Below, piece by piece: positions 52,965 through 63,300 of a DNA stretch of 64,000 bases. The stretch covers positions 1,364,001-1,428,000 of the forward strand of contig CP012155.1 in the NCBI GenBank assembly GCA_001602415.1, read 5' to 3'. Made by a program: the position numbers and the translations under genes. This DNA comes from Bacteroidetes bacterium UKL13-3. GTDB taxonomy: Bacteria > Bacteroidota > Bacteroidia > UKL13-3. Position 1 is the first letter of the stretch; each line of letters opens with the position of its first letter. Below the pieces are notes generated by a model. The model had not been told where the DNA came from. It was given only the letters and a program-made list of their open reading frames with translations, and searched no databases.

Positions 52965-54479
52965 ATGAACTATACAAAAATCAAAACACTCGGAGAGCTT
53001 AAGAAAGCAGGATATACACCCAAAAGTGTAAAAGAGGAAATGCGTGAAAATCTGATAACGATTTTACGAGAACGAAAGCAGGTATTTACCGGAGTAAAAG
53101 GTTACGAGGATACGGTTTTGCCGCAAATTCAAACAGCCATTCTCTCTCGTCACAATATGATTTTATTGGGTTTACGCGGACAAGCAAAAACCAGAATTGC
53201 TCGTTTAATGGTGCAATTATTAGACGAATACATGCCTATTGTTGCGGGCTCAGAAATTAATGATGATCCTATGCAGCCTATTTCTATTTATGCCCGTAAC
53301 CTAATTGCCGAAAAGGCAGATAATACTCCTATAGCTTGGGTTCACCGGGATGATCGCTATACCGAAAAATTGGCAACACCTGATGTGAGTGTTGCAGATT
53401 TAATTGGCGATGTAGATCCGATCAAAGCGGCAACTTTAAAATTAAATTATGCAGATGAGCGCGTTATTCATTTTGGCTTAATCCCTCGTTCACATCGTGG
53501 TATTTTTGTGATTAATGAGTTGCCTGATTTGCAAGCACGTATACAGGTTTCTCTGTTTAATATTTTGCAGGAAGGAGACATGCAAATACGTGGATTTAAG
53601 TTGCGTTTACCGTTGGATATTCAGTTTGTATTTACTGCAAATCCGGAAGACTACACCAACCGAGGAAGTATTGTTACTCCACTCAAAGATCGTATTGACT
53701 CGCAAATATTGACTCACTACCCTAAAACGCTGGAGTTGTCAAAGTCTATAACTTCTCAAGAGGCTCGTTTATCAGATGTTCAAAAAAACACGATTGAAAC
53801 AGCTGAATTGTTGAAAGATTTGGTTGAGCAAGTAGCAATGGAAGCGCGTAAAAGCGAGTTGGTGGATCAAAAAAGTGGAGTTTCAGCACGTTTAACCATT
53901 AGCGCAATGGAAAACTTGTACAGTCATGCCGAGCGCAGAATGCTCATTAATGGTGAGAAACAATCCTTTGCTCGTATTGGGGATTTGTATGGTATATTAC
54001 CGAGCATTACCGGTAAAGTAGAATTAGTGTATGAGGGTGAATTGGAAGGTGCATCAAGTGTTGCACAAATGTTAATTGGTAAGGCCATAAGAGTACAGTT
54101 TGAAAAGCAGTTCCCAAATCCCGAGAAAACAAAAAAATCTAAGAAACCAAATCCTTATGCCCGTATTTTAAATTGGTTTAACGAAGGAAATACCTTGCCT
54201 TTACTGAATACCGAAACCCAAATCGGTTACGAAAATTTATTGAAACAAGTTGATGGTTTAGCTGATATCGTAAAAGAACAGTCCCCTAAAACATCAAAAC
54301 AAGAACAATTTTTATTAATGGAGTTTGTTCTTCATGGATTGGCAGAGTTCAGTCAACTAAGTAAAAGTGGTTTAGAACGGGGTGTTGAGTTTAAAGATTT
54401 GATGAGTGGGATGTTTGATATAAAACAGGGTAGAGGCAATGATGAGGAGGATTATGGAGGATATTACGAAGATAAATAG
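52965..54479 (+). CDS. MoxR/ChlI-like AAA+ ATPase
   Basis: A 504-residue AAA+ ATPase, start at MNYTKIKTLGELKKAGY. The P-loop is GLRGQAKTR (Ala before the Lys in place of Gly), as in the Mg-chelatase-like group found in Bacteroidota. Further motifs: GIFVINELPDLQARIQVSLFNILQEGDM (Walker B with Asn/Glu) and FTANPEDYTNRGSIVTPLKDRIDSQILTHYP (sensor and arginine finger). Similar ATPases pair with a VWA protein, but none is present next door. The gene converges with the DUF4143 ATPase. Confidence 0.85.
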   Translation: MNYTKIKTLGELKKAGYTPKSVKEEMRENLITILRERKQVFTGVKGYEDTVLPQIQTAILSRHNMILLGLRGQAKTRIARLMVQLLDEYMPIVAGSEINDDPMQPISIYARNLIAEKADNTPIAWVHRDDRYTEKLATPDVSVADLIGDVDPIKAATLKLNYADERVIHFGLIPRSHRGIFVINELPDLQARIQVSLFNILQEGDMQIRGFKLRLPLDIQFVFTANPEDYTNRGSIVTPLKDRIDSQILTHYPKTLELSKSITSQEARLSDVQKNTIETAELLKDLVEQVAMEARKSELVDQKSGVSARLTISAMENLYSHAERRMLINGEKQSFARIGDLYGILPSITGKVELVYEGELEGASSVAQMLIGKAIRVQFEKQFPNPEKTKKSKKPNPYARILNWFNEGNTLPLLNTETQIGYENLLKQVDGLADIVKEQSPKTSKQEQFLLMEFVLHGLAEFSQLSKSGLERGVEFKDLMSGMFDIKQGRGNDEEDYGGYYEDK

Positions 54480-54487
54480 ATTAAATT

Positions 54488-54528
54488 AACCGTGAAAATT
54501 CAAATGTTAACTTTTGATTTTCACGGTT
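54488..54528. repeat. Palindrome AACCGTGAAAAT at 3' end of the DUF4143 gene
   Basis: AACCGTGAAAAT (54488-54499) and ATTTTCACGGTT (54517-54528) with further CAAA/TTTG pairing. The DUF4143 gene's stop codon lies inside the right arm. A second palindrome of the same arm sequence lies at the other end of that gene (55723-55766). Confidence 0.8.
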
Positions 54529-55705
54529 ATAATTTGCTTAATTTGGGTAACTCTTTCTGTAAAAAGTGAATAAGATTGCAGCATGTAACTTGTTTTTTTA
54601 TTGAATATTTTTCACTAGCTGGTGTAATAATATAATTACAGGCAGTACCCAAATCCTTAATGCACTCATAAAATCCACGACTCACATCCGGAGTGTTGAA
54701 CAGTTTTATTTCAATAGAGGCAATCGGTTTATTACCCTTCACTAATATTAAATCACATTCTGCTCCATGATGCGTTCGGTAAAAATAGGGTGTAAGTTGC
54801 ATGGGGAGTACTTGCCTTATTTGCTCAATTACATAGTTTTCCCAAGATGCACCTACAATAATATTTCCGAACAGGTCATTGTAACTTTGTACCCGTGTGA
54901 GGTAGTGTAAAATTCCAGTATCTCTTAAATAAATCTTAGGTGATTTAACCACACGTTTTTTTACATTAATCGACCACGGATTTAATCTACCGATCAGATA
55001 TGCTCCTTCTAAAAAATCAAGATAACGACTTGCTGTTGGACCGCTCACACCTAATGATCTTGCATAGGTTTCGGCATTCCAAAGATTCCCATTGTTACCT
55101 GCTAGCATCGTCCAAAAATTATTAACCAATGCAGGTGTAAACCTGGTTCCAAAAATCATATTCAAATCACGTTCTACGTAACTATGAAAAAAATGATCTG
55201 CCCATTCCAAAAATTTAGCGTCTGTTTTAGCTGTTAATGCTTCCGGAAATCCACCTCTATACCAATGCTTTTGCATTGTTAATCCATTTTTGAGAGCATC
55301 CAGCAAATGGATAGATGGTAACTCAAAGTAGGCAATTCTACCGGCTAAGGTTTCTGATACGCCTTTTATAAGGGAAGGAGAGGCGGAGCCCAACAGTATA
55401 AATCTGCCCGGCTTGCGGTATTCATCAATTTCAGGCCTCAATGCTGTAAACAGTTCGGGCATTTGTTGTACTTCATCTATAATCAAACACTCTTTACGGT
55501 GAGCCAGCAGATAACTTTCAGGATCTTGTAGCCGTGCCCGGTGAGATGCTTTTTCCAAATCGAGGTATAACGCTTTTTTGCCAAGTGCTTTGGTGAGCTG
55601 TTGTGCAATGGTAGTTTTACCAGTTTGACGGGCACCCAAAATGGCAACAGCTGGAAATTGCTGTACCAGTTTCTTTATTTTGCCCAATTGTAAACGGTCT
55701 ATCAT
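54527..55705 (-). CDS. AAA_14/DUF4143 ATPase
   Basis: A 392-residue ATPase: Walker A AILGARQTGKTTIAQQ at about 19-34, Walker B LIIDEVQQMP, then sensor GSASPSLIKGVSETLAGR; the C-terminal DUF4143 domain has IYLRDTGILHYLT, ASWENYVIEQI and HHGAECDLIL. This family is widespread in prokaryotic genomes, often in multiple copies, with no agreed function. In this window it is a single-gene unit bracketed by two copies of one palindrome. Its neighbours (MoxR-like ATPase and amn) seem unrelated. Confidence 0.9.
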   Translation of the reverse strand: MIDRLQLGKIKKLVQQFPAVAILGARQTGKTTIAQQLTKALGKKALYLDLEKASHRARLQDPESYLLAHRKECLIIDEVQQMPELFTALRPEIDEYRKPGRFILLGSASPSLIKGVSETLAGRIAYFELPSIHLLDALKNGLTMQKHWYRGGFPEALTAKTDAKFLEWADHFFHSYVERDLNMIFGTRFTPALVNNFWTMLAGNNGNLWNAETYARSLGVSGPTASRYLDFLEGAYLIGRLNPWSINVKKRVVKSPKIYLRDTGILHYLTRVQSYNDLFGNIIVGASWENYVIEQIRQVLPMQLTPYFYRTHHGAECDLILVKGNKPIASIEIKLFNTPDVSRGFYECIKDLGTACNYIITPASEKYSIKKQVTCCNLIHFLQKELPKLSKL

Positions 55706-55722
55706 ACAAGCAAATATATAGC

Positions 55723-55766
55723 CTAACCGTGAAATATCAAAATTAGACTTATAATTTTCACGGTTA
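55723..55766. repeat. Palindrome AACCGTGAAA upstream of the DUF4143 gene
   Basis: CTAACCGTGAAATAT (55723-55737) pairs with ATAATTTTCACGGTTAG (55750-55766) with two extra bases. It starts 18 bases before the ATG of the DUF4143 gene. It shares arm sequence (TAACCGTGAAA) with the palindrome at the other end. It could be an operator or a mobile-unit terminus. Confidence 0.8.
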
Positions 55767-55787
55767 GTAATACTTCTTATTTTATCT

Positions 55788-55795
55788 TATATTTG
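55788..55795 (+). promoter_or_regulatory. -7 box of amn
   Basis: TATATTTG, exact TAnnTTTG, 22 bases before the ATG. Confidence 0.55.
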
Positions 55796-55817
55796 ACCAA
55801 CAACATTATTATTTGTT

Positions 55818-56591
55818 ATGAAAACGAAAAAAGAAATTGTGGAAGATTGGCTTCCACGCTACACCGGAAGACCACTTACTGAATTTGGTGAATACATACT
55901 GTTAACCAATTTTCACAATTATGTAGAAATGTTTGCAGCTAAATTTGGTGTTGAAATATTGGGAAAGGACAAGCCCATGCAAACAGCTACTGCCGAAAAT
56001 ATTACGATTATCAATTTCGGAATGGGAAGTGCTATGGCCGCTACTTGTATGGATTTACTGAGTGCTGTTTCGCCTAAAGCTGCTTTGTTTTTAGGAAAAT
56101 GTGGAGGTTTGAAAAAAGTAACAAAATTGGGAGATATTATTTTACCAATAGCTGCCATCAGAGGCGAAGGAACGAGTAATGATTATATCATGCCAGAAAT
56201 TCCTGCTCTACCTTCTTTTAGGCTGCAAATGGCCGTATCGGCTACTATTGTTAAACATAACGTAGACTATTGGACGGGTACTGTTTATACAACCAATAGG
56301 CGCGTTTGGGAACATGATGAAGAGTTTAAACAATACCTTCAAAAAACCCGAGCTATGGGTATTGATATGGAAACCGCTACCATTTTTATTACCGGTTTTG
56401 TCAACAAAATACCTAAAGGTGCGCTTCTATTAGTGAGTGATAATCCAATGTCGCCCGATGGTGTAAAAACATCTAAGAGCGATAAATCGGTAACAGATAA
56501 ATTCGTAAAACGACATTTAGAAATTGGTATTGATTCGCTTGCAGAGTTGCGTGATTCAGGTGAATCGGTAAAACACCTACGTTTCGAATAG
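55818..56591 (+). CDS. amn: AMP nucleosidase
   Basis: Hydrolyses AMP to adenine and ribose 5-phosphate. The 257-residue short form, as in Bacteroidota, lacks the N-terminal domain of the E. coli enzyme. Motifs: ENITIINFGMGSAMAATCMDLL, KAALFLGKCGGLKKVTKLGDIILPIAAIRGEGTSNDY, and AMGIDMETATIFITGF with the catalytic Glu, then LLLVSDNPMSPDG. These fit a nucleoside phosphorylase fold specialised for AMP. Its stop abuts priA's stop on the other strand (56591/56592). Confidence 0.93.
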   Translation: MKTKKEIVEDWLPRYTGRPLTEFGEYILLTNFHNYVEMFAAKFGVEILGKDKPMQTATAENITIINFGMGSAMAATCMDLLSAVSPKAALFLGKCGGLKKVTKLGDIILPIAAIRGEGTSNDYIMPEIPALPSFRLQMAVSATIVKHNVDYWTGTVYTTNRRVWEHDEEFKQYLQKTRAMGIDMETATIFITGFVNKIPKGALLLVSDNPMSPDGVKTSKSDKSVTDKFVKRHLEIGIDSLAELRDSGESVKHLRFE

Positions 56592-59048
56592 TTACATTGG
56601 ATCTACATCTGCAAAGATGATAACCCTTTTAAATTCGGTTACTGTTTGGGTGCTAAAAACTTGCTCGCGAATGAACTTTTTTAAATCATTGAGGTATGTT
56701 GCATTACGCTCCACTTTGATGAGCATTTCTTTTATGTATTGATTTCGAATGCGCGAAACATAAGGACTTTCAGGACCAATGATGTGTTCTCCAAGCCTTT
56801 TGTAAAGTAAATCGCGTAAATGCTGAGCGGCATCTTGGGCTACTTTATAGTCTTTATGTTTTACAATTATTTTGATTAATCTATAAAAGGGAGGATACTG
56901 ATAACTCTTTCGTTCTTCCGTTTCGTTTGCGTAAATGTGCTCATAACGTTGGTGAATAACCTCTTGTATAACATGGTGGTTAGGAACAGATGTTTGCACA
57001 ATAACCTTCCCCTTTTTATTTTTTCTTCCTGCTCGTCCGCTCACTTGTGTAAGCAATTGGAACGCTCTTTCATGAGCCCTAAAATCAGGGAAAAACAATA
57101 GCTGATCGGCATTGATAATACCTACAATACTCACTTTTTCGAAATCGAGTCCTTTGCTTATCATTTGTGTACCTACCAAAATATCAGCTTCGTGCTTTTC
57201 AAAACTCTTAATAATTTGTTCATGTCCGTGTTTTGTTTTGGTTGCCTCTAAATCTAAACGGGCCACTCTTGCATTTGGGAAATAGATATTTAATTCATCC
57301 TCAACTTTCTCAGTTCCGAGTCCTTTTAGGTTTAATAAATGAGAACCACAAGCGTGGCAACTTTGTGGTACTTTTTGGGAATAGCCACAGTAGTGACACT
57401 TAAGCGAATTAATGTATTTATGGTACGTTAAATGAATATCACAATTGGTGCATTTGGGCATCCAGTGGCAGTTTTGACACTCAAGCATGGGAGCATAACC
57501 TCTTCTGTTTTGAAATAATATAACTTGCTCATGGTTGTTCACAGCTCGCTCAATTTCATTAAATAAAACGGAAGTAAAATGCCCTTTCATGGTTTTTACA
57601 CGTGTTTCTTCGGCAATATTGGCCGTAATCATCTCTGGCATATCAATCTCGCCAAAACGTTGTTTCATATTTACCAATCCATACCTTTCGATTTTGGCAT
57701 TGTAGTATGATTCAAAAGATGGAGTTGCCGAACCTAAAATGGTTTTACATTTCCAAATATGTCCGAGCATTATAGAAGCATCGCGTGCATTATACCTTGG
57801 TGCGGGATCGTTTTGCTTATAGCTTGATTCATGCTCTTCATCAACAATGATTAGGCCTAACTGATTAAATGGTAAAAATACTGCTGAGCGAGCTCCAATA
57901 ATAACTTGTACTTCGCCCGATTTAATTTTATGCCACAACTCGAAACGCTCATTTTGTGAATATTTTGAATGAAAGGCGGCTGCTTTATTACCGAAATATT
58001 TTTGAACGCGTGCAACTATCTGCGAGGTAAGTGCAATTTCGGGTAATAAAAATAATACTTGTTTTCCTTGTGCTATAATCTCTTCAATTAGTTTTACATA
58101 CACATGTGTTTTTCCACTCGAAGTAACTCCATGAATCAGTACAACATCTTTGCTTTTTAAATGTATTTTTGTCTCCTCAATAGCTTTTTCTTGAAATTCG
58201 TTCAACGAAAATGTTTCGCTAATGTTTAGATTATTATTTACACGATCAACCCGTAATTTATACTCTTCAAAAACGCTGTTCTTAACAAGTGTTTTCAGTG
58301 AACTCTCGCTTACACCACTTTTTTTAATCAGTTCACTCTTCTCAATATCTTTACCTTGTTGTTGCAAGTGCAAATAAGCAAGCAGGGCATCCGTTTGTTT
58401 GGGTTGTTTCTCAAGTTGTTTAAATAATTCCTCTAAGGCCGTTTCCTGCTCGTAAGTTGATGTTAATTTGATGCAAGAAACGGTTTTGGGTTTATAGGTT
58501 TCTTTAAGTTCCTCGCTTAATAAAATAGCTTCTTTTACATATAAACTTTTAAGCAGCGGAAAGATGTTTTTTTGCTGAACAATCTCTATAAGTTGCTCCA
58601 TGTTTAGTTCATCTTGAACCGTTAAAGCTTCTATTATGAGATATTCTTTATCACTTAATTCAAGGGCAGCTAAATCACAATCGGCATTCAGTTGGATTTG
58701 TGTTGTACTTTCTAAACGAAAGGAAGCGGGGAGGGCTGCATTCATTATATCTCCCAATGAGCACATATAGTAAGTTGCCATCCACTCCCAAAATTTCATC
58801 AGTTGTGGGGTTACCAAAATATCTTCATCTAAAATATCCAATAAGTATTTAGCCTCATACTCTTTAGGAGGTTTATCTGAAATGGAGTGAATAATGGCGG
58901 CATAAATTTTTCGTTTGCCAAACTGCACCGCTACTCGTTTTCCTGGCAAAACCTGCTTTGTCAGTTCCTGTGGTACTCTATACGTATAAAGTTTGGGAAG
59001 TGATAAAGGTAAGATTACATGTACAAATGTGGCTAAAGGTTCACTCAT
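56592..59048 (-). CDS. priA: Primosomal replication protein N' (PriA helicase)
   Basis: Restarts stalled replication forks. 818 residues: N-terminal 3'-OH binding domain (YTYRVPQELTKQVLPGKRVAVQFGKRKIYAAIIH), a central winged helix, helicase Walker A GVTSSGKTHVY, DEEH in LIIVDEEHESSYKQNDPAPRYNARD, the zinc-binding block CQNCHWMPKCTNCDIHL and KCHYCGYSQKVPQSCHACGSH, then motifs IV-VI (ILVGTQMISKGLDFEKVSIVG; QVSGRAGR). The size is larger than E. coli PriA (732), in line with Bacteroidota PriA. Confidence 0.97.
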   Translation of the reverse strand: MSEPLATFVHVILPLSLPKLYTYRVPQELTKQVLPGKRVAVQFGKRKIYAAIIHSISDKPPKEYEAKYLLDILDEDILVTPQLMKFWEWMATYYMCSLGDIMNAALPASFRLESTTQIQLNADCDLAALELSDKEYLIIEALTVQDELNMEQLIEIVQQKNIFPLLKSLYVKEAILLSEELKETYKPKTVSCIKLTSTYEQETALEELFKQLEKQPKQTDALLAYLHLQQQGKDIEKSELIKKSGVSESSLKTLVKNSVFEEYKLRVDRVNNNLNISETFSLNEFQEKAIEETKIHLKSKDVVLIHGVTSSGKTHVYVKLIEEIIAQGKQVLFLLPEIALTSQIVARVQKYFGNKAAAFHSKYSQNERFELWHKIKSGEVQVIIGARSAVFLPFNQLGLIIVDEEHESSYKQNDPAPRYNARDASIMLGHIWKCKTILGSATPSFESYYNAKIERYGLVNMKQRFGEIDMPEMITANIAEETRVKTMKGHFTSVLFNEIERAVNNHEQVILFQNRRGYAPMLECQNCHWMPKCTNCDIHLTYHKYINSLKCHYCGYSQKVPQSCHACGSHLLNLKGLGTEKVEDELNIYFPNARVARLDLEATKTKHGHEQIIKSFEKHEADILVGTQMISKGLDFEKVSIVGIINADQLLFFPDFRAHERAFQLLTQVSGRAGRKNKKGKVIVQTSVPNHHVIQEVIHQRYEHIYANETEERKSYQYPPFYRLIKIIVKHKDYKVAQDAAQHLRDLLYKRLGEHIIGPESPYVSRIRNQYIKEMLIKVERNATYLNDLKKFIREQVFSTQTVTEFKRVIIFADVDPM

Positions 59049-59136
59049 ATGCGGCCCTACGAAGTAATGGCATTAACAAGTAAAATGAAAGCAGTGTGGA
59101 TATTAAACCCTTTTAAATAATAAATTGTTCTGGGTA

Positions 59137-59631
59137 TTAATCCTTACTTTTAGGGAAATCAAACCACTCTAGGTTTCCAGATTGTTGAGCAACTTGTTTC
59201 CAACTTTTAATATCAAACCGAATAAGGGCAACTCCTGCTGTTGGTAGGTTTTCGATTAAACTGTTAGTGAGTGTGCCAATTAATCCTGTAAATCCTGGGT
59301 TGTGTCCAACCATTATAACATGGTTTTGTTCATCATCGAATGAACGAATGATGTAAAGTAAATCAGCAATATCAGCATCATACATGGCTGTCTCTAACAC
59401 AATTTCTTTTTCAGGAAACTTAAGTATTTCGGCTACCATTTTGGCTGTTTTTTGTGTGCGTTTAGCCGGACTGCATACGATAGATTGTGGAAGAAAGTTG
59501 TGTTTTTTGATGCGATGTGCCATTTCAGGCGCATCTTTTTTACCACGCTCATTCAGCGTTCTCTCAAAATCAGGTTGGCCTGGAATATCCCAACTGGATT
59601 TTGCATGACGCATGAGTAAAAGGTATTTCAT
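59137..59631 (-). CDS. SixA-like phosphohistidine phosphatase
   Basis: A 164-residue histidine-phosphatase-superfamily enzyme. LLLMRHAKSSWDIPGQPDFERTLNERGKKDAPEMA carries the RHG-type motif (RHAKSSW, the SixA version), and VIMVGHNPGFTGLI holds the second catalytic His. SixA dephosphorylates histidine on phosphorelay proteins in E. coli; in Bacteroidota the partner is unknown. Co-directional with the pRiA4b-like gene 15 bases upstream. Confidence 0.93.
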   Translation of the reverse strand: MKYLLLMRHAKSSWDIPGQPDFERTLNERGKKDAPEMAHRIKKHNFLPQSIVCSPAKRTQKTAKMVAEILKFPEKEIVLETAMYDADIADLLYIIRSFDDEQNHVIMVGHNPGFTGLIGTLTNSLIENLPTAGVALIRFDIKSWKQVAQQSGNLEWFDFPKSKD

Positions 59632-59646
59632 TAGCTATAATTTTTG

Positions 59647-60237
59647 CTAAAAGGTATCTTCTTCACCACCGGCTTCGCCTTGGTCATCTTCAAATAATCC
59701 GAACTCATCGGCTTCATCATCCGAAATTTCACCACCTGGATCTTCGCTTTTATCAAGGTAATTTTTTGTAATCTCGTCAAATTCATTGTCGTCAACCAAT
59801 CCGAAGCGTTGTACTTTGGCATATTGTTTTGGAGAGAGACCAACTGTTTTAGTGCAAACAGGATATTTTACACCAGCTTTTTCTTTTATTTCAATTCCAT
59901 TTAACTCAATAAGAATGGTCCACAACTCAATAAAATCGTAGATGTAAATCATCTTTTGGTGAGGATCAATGATGTAATCACACAACTTTGATTTACTCAT
60001 GATGGGCAACTTCTTTTCTGGTTCATCACCCTCTGTCATGTCTTCCAAAGTAATTTCTTGAAACCGTTTCCAAGAGTCGTTACTCATGTAAAAAGAGGCC
60101 ATTTGTTTTTGGTCGAAACCAATAGAGTCTAGTATTGCTTTATGCAAATCCAAAAATGTTTGTGTAGATTTAATTTCAATCACACGAAAAATGTCTTCAT
60201 AATCTTCAAAGGATATTTTGAATTTGTATACAGCCAT
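59647..60237 (-). CDS. pRiA4b ORF-3-like domain protein
   Basis: A 196-residue protein with the IS1096 TnpR/pRiA4b ORF-3-like fold: MAVYKFKISFEDYEDIFRVIEIKSTQTFLDLHKAILDSIGFDQKQMASFYMSNDSWKRFQEI, then YIYDFIELWTILIELNGIE and CTKTVGLSPKQYA. An acidic C-terminal tail (GEISDDEADEFGLFEDDQGEAGGEE) is present. The function of the family is unknown. Separated from the SixA-like gene by 15 bases, so probably an operon. Confidence 0.88.
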   Translation of the reverse strand: MAVYKFKISFEDYEDIFRVIEIKSTQTFLDLHKAILDSIGFDQKQMASFYMSNDSWKRFQEITLEDMTEGDEPEKKLPIMSKSKLCDYIIDPHQKMIYIYDFIELWTILIELNGIEIKEKAGVKYPVCTKTVGLSPKQYAKVQRFGLVDDNEFDEITKNYLDKSEDPGGEISDDEADEFGLFEDDQGEAGGEEDTF

Positions 60238-60259
60238 GTAGTAAATACTTTTAGTAGGG

Positions 60260-60267
60260 CAAAATTA
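60260..60267 (-). promoter_or_regulatory. -7 box of the pRiA4b-like/SixA operon
   Basis: Minus-strand TAATTTTG, exact TAnnTTTG, 22 bases before the ATG at 60237. Confidence 0.5.
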
Positions 60268-60335
60268 CATTTTTAACTGAAACAACTAAACCAAATTTTT
60301 AAAAGATAAAGAATTTGGAAATGAGGAGAGTAGCC

Positions 60336-63300
60336 CTATTTCAATAAGGTTACATTGTCCTTTACGGTATGTGTTGATCCATCCCAACCAGTATAAGTGA
60401 TAAGGTACACAAATACATCACAAGTGGCAGGATCATTCATAAATTCATCTGTAAAGTGGTGATGTTTATCCGTTGTTTCAAAGATGAGTTGCCCCCAGCG
60501 GTTAAATAATTTCAGGTGAAAATCTTTTACAAACGCTGGAACTGGTTTCCAAGTATCGTTAATATTATCATGGTTAGGAGTAAAAGCATTGGGAACATGC
60601 AGCAATGGTGATTGTATGAGTTCAATGGTGTTGGATATACTTTTAAATATTGAATTATTCTCAGAGGCTTCTATGGTGTAGTAATACAATCCGTTATCAA
60701 CGTTCAAACGATTATCAGTAGATTGAGTTGTTTTGTAATAGGTGGTGTTTGCAACAACGGCCTCTAAAGTTGGTTCCTTCTTAATGATGGCATATTCATT
60801 CAGCCCCTTTTTCCAATAGTCATATTCATTCCATTGTAACGAGTGCTCAAAGGGTTTACTCATTCCTTTGAGTAAAATTGAGCATGCGTGGTGCGAATCT
60901 GTATTTGTGATGCCACAATCATTGGTTTGTTTCAATTGGTAACAGTATACATGCTTATGTACGTTAACTTTTTCGTCTGTTAGCACCGTGTCATTTATAT
61001 CATTAATGGTTGTAAGCAGCCTATAATCAGCATTTTGGTCATCGTCTTTCTTAAAAACACTGTAATTTAAAAAATCGAATGCACTACTTTTTTGCCATTG
61101 TAAGCTGATTTTTTTGTTTTCTTTTACAGATGTTGTATAAATATAAATGGGCGGAGGAGGAAAAATGTTTTTGATAACGGTACATGTCAATGGGGCAGTA
61201 TCTCCCGCTATGCCGCATACATTAACAGCACAACTGCTGTAGCATATATTTTGATTCACATTGTCTGTGGCTTCATTGTCTTCAAAAACAAAAGCGGAGT
61301 CGTGCTTAACAATTGCGAGTTCTTTCCACAAACCATTGTTGTTTTTTCGAAGCAATACATAGTGTGAAAAATATTTTCGGGTTGGGTTGGGTTTATTCCA
61401 TTTTACCAAAACACTGTTTACTCCGGTTGATCGTGTGCATTGCATACTAGGTGGAAAATCAGTAGGTGGTGGTAAAACGATAATTCTTATTTCGGCCTTT
61501 TGGGTTCTTGATTGTGGACACTCATTGTCGCGTATCAATAATTGTAACTTTATAGTATCTGTTGATCTTTTCATATCATCGCAAATAGATCGCCATGTAA
61601 AGAAATAGGAGGCTTTTTTAAGGCTCGAAATTGCTTGAGTGGAGAGCACTCTGTTTGTTGCGAAAATATTGCCGCCCACCGAAATAAAAACAGAGTCGAG
61701 AGGATCGATAGATTCTGCCGAGAAAGTATACGTTAGAGTATCTGTTGCTATAACATACAAAATGGTATCTGCGTATGCGAATAAAGATTGGTTGGTATCA
61801 TTTTGAAAAAGGGAACAAATGGTACGCGAAGGTGATGAGCTGCTGTCGCAAGTATTGATGGTTTTTATAAAGTAGCAATAATTTTCGGTGAGATGTTGGC
61901 GGGCAAGGGTATCAATAAATTGGGTATCGGTAGCGCTGGTTGATATACTGTATACCGTATAATTATCATTTCCTTTTTTACGATAAATTTCATACTGTTT
62001 AAAATACTTAACAGTTGAAGGCGATGTCCATTTTAAGGCTACAGTTGAGTCGTTTATTGTTTGCAAACACTGCGGATAAGGTGCATCAAGAATGGGAGGT
62101 GGAGTAATCAAAAGTTTAATTGTTGCATTCGAACTATTAGGAGTTGGACAAGCATTATCAGTTGCTTTGATGTTAATCGTCATAGTGTCTGTATTGCTAT
62201 GTGAACATAATGTTTGCCAAATGAGTGTAATTAAGGCATTACTTTTACCTTTATTGATAAGTAGCGATGGAGGATTAATTGAACTAAAAACATTTCCCGA
62301 AAAATCAATATTAACCGAATCTCCATCAGGGTCAGTTACATTGAATACATAGTTTAACAGATCAGTTGCTGTAAGCGAAATAAAAGTATCGCGAACAATT
62401 GGCGCATTATCCGATACGTTTAAACTGAATTTAAACAAAGCATTGTTGCATCCACCAACTGTTGGATTGTTGGGGCGTTTGCCATTATTTATTTTACTGT
62501 ATGCATCGGGTGTAGTAGGGAAGTCGGAATAACCGCCACAGCCTGCACAAACCGATTGATAAACAATTCCTTTTTTATCGAATCTACTTGTTCCGCCATC
62601 AACGTGCTCGCTACTTAGTGATCCACCATAGTATGTTGCGTAGGAAAGTTGCTTCATATCGGGTGTAAAAACAGCCAAATAAAAATCACTTCCGTCAGTT
62701 GTTTTTTGAAATGCATTGGATGTTATCGCACAATTTTGTGTACTGCCTGTATTTGAATTGTAACTGTTGTTGGATGCTCCGCCCCATCCCGAAAAATAAA
62801 CCCTATCACATTCGTCAACCATAAATGCCGAAGGTGATAATCCTGGGAAACTATTATTGGGTGCGCCAAAAACGGTTGAATATCTTATAGAATCTAAGTT
62901 GTTATTAAGGGTGGTAATAAATTGCTTAGCTAATATGTTTGTGTATACAACACCTTTTACAGGGAAATTACCTTCTGTTTGTCCGGTTATGAAAATATTA
63001 AGTTTACTATCAATATCAATAAAATAAGCCTGATCGTAGGCTGAGGTTCCAATATATATCAGTTTTTGCAAACTGTTTCCCAATGCACCTATTTTGGCAA
63101 CAAAAGCATCAACATTTCCTCTGTATGATAATGCGCCTTCAAATTTTCCTAAATTACTGCTTTGTGTTCCTCCGCATACAAATATGTTGTTAAACCGATC
63201 CAACACAATACTGTAAGCAGCGTCATCTGCATCACCTCCAATATAACTTGAAAATAAAACAGTAGAAAGATTTGAGGTTAACTTGAACACGCATCCGTCT

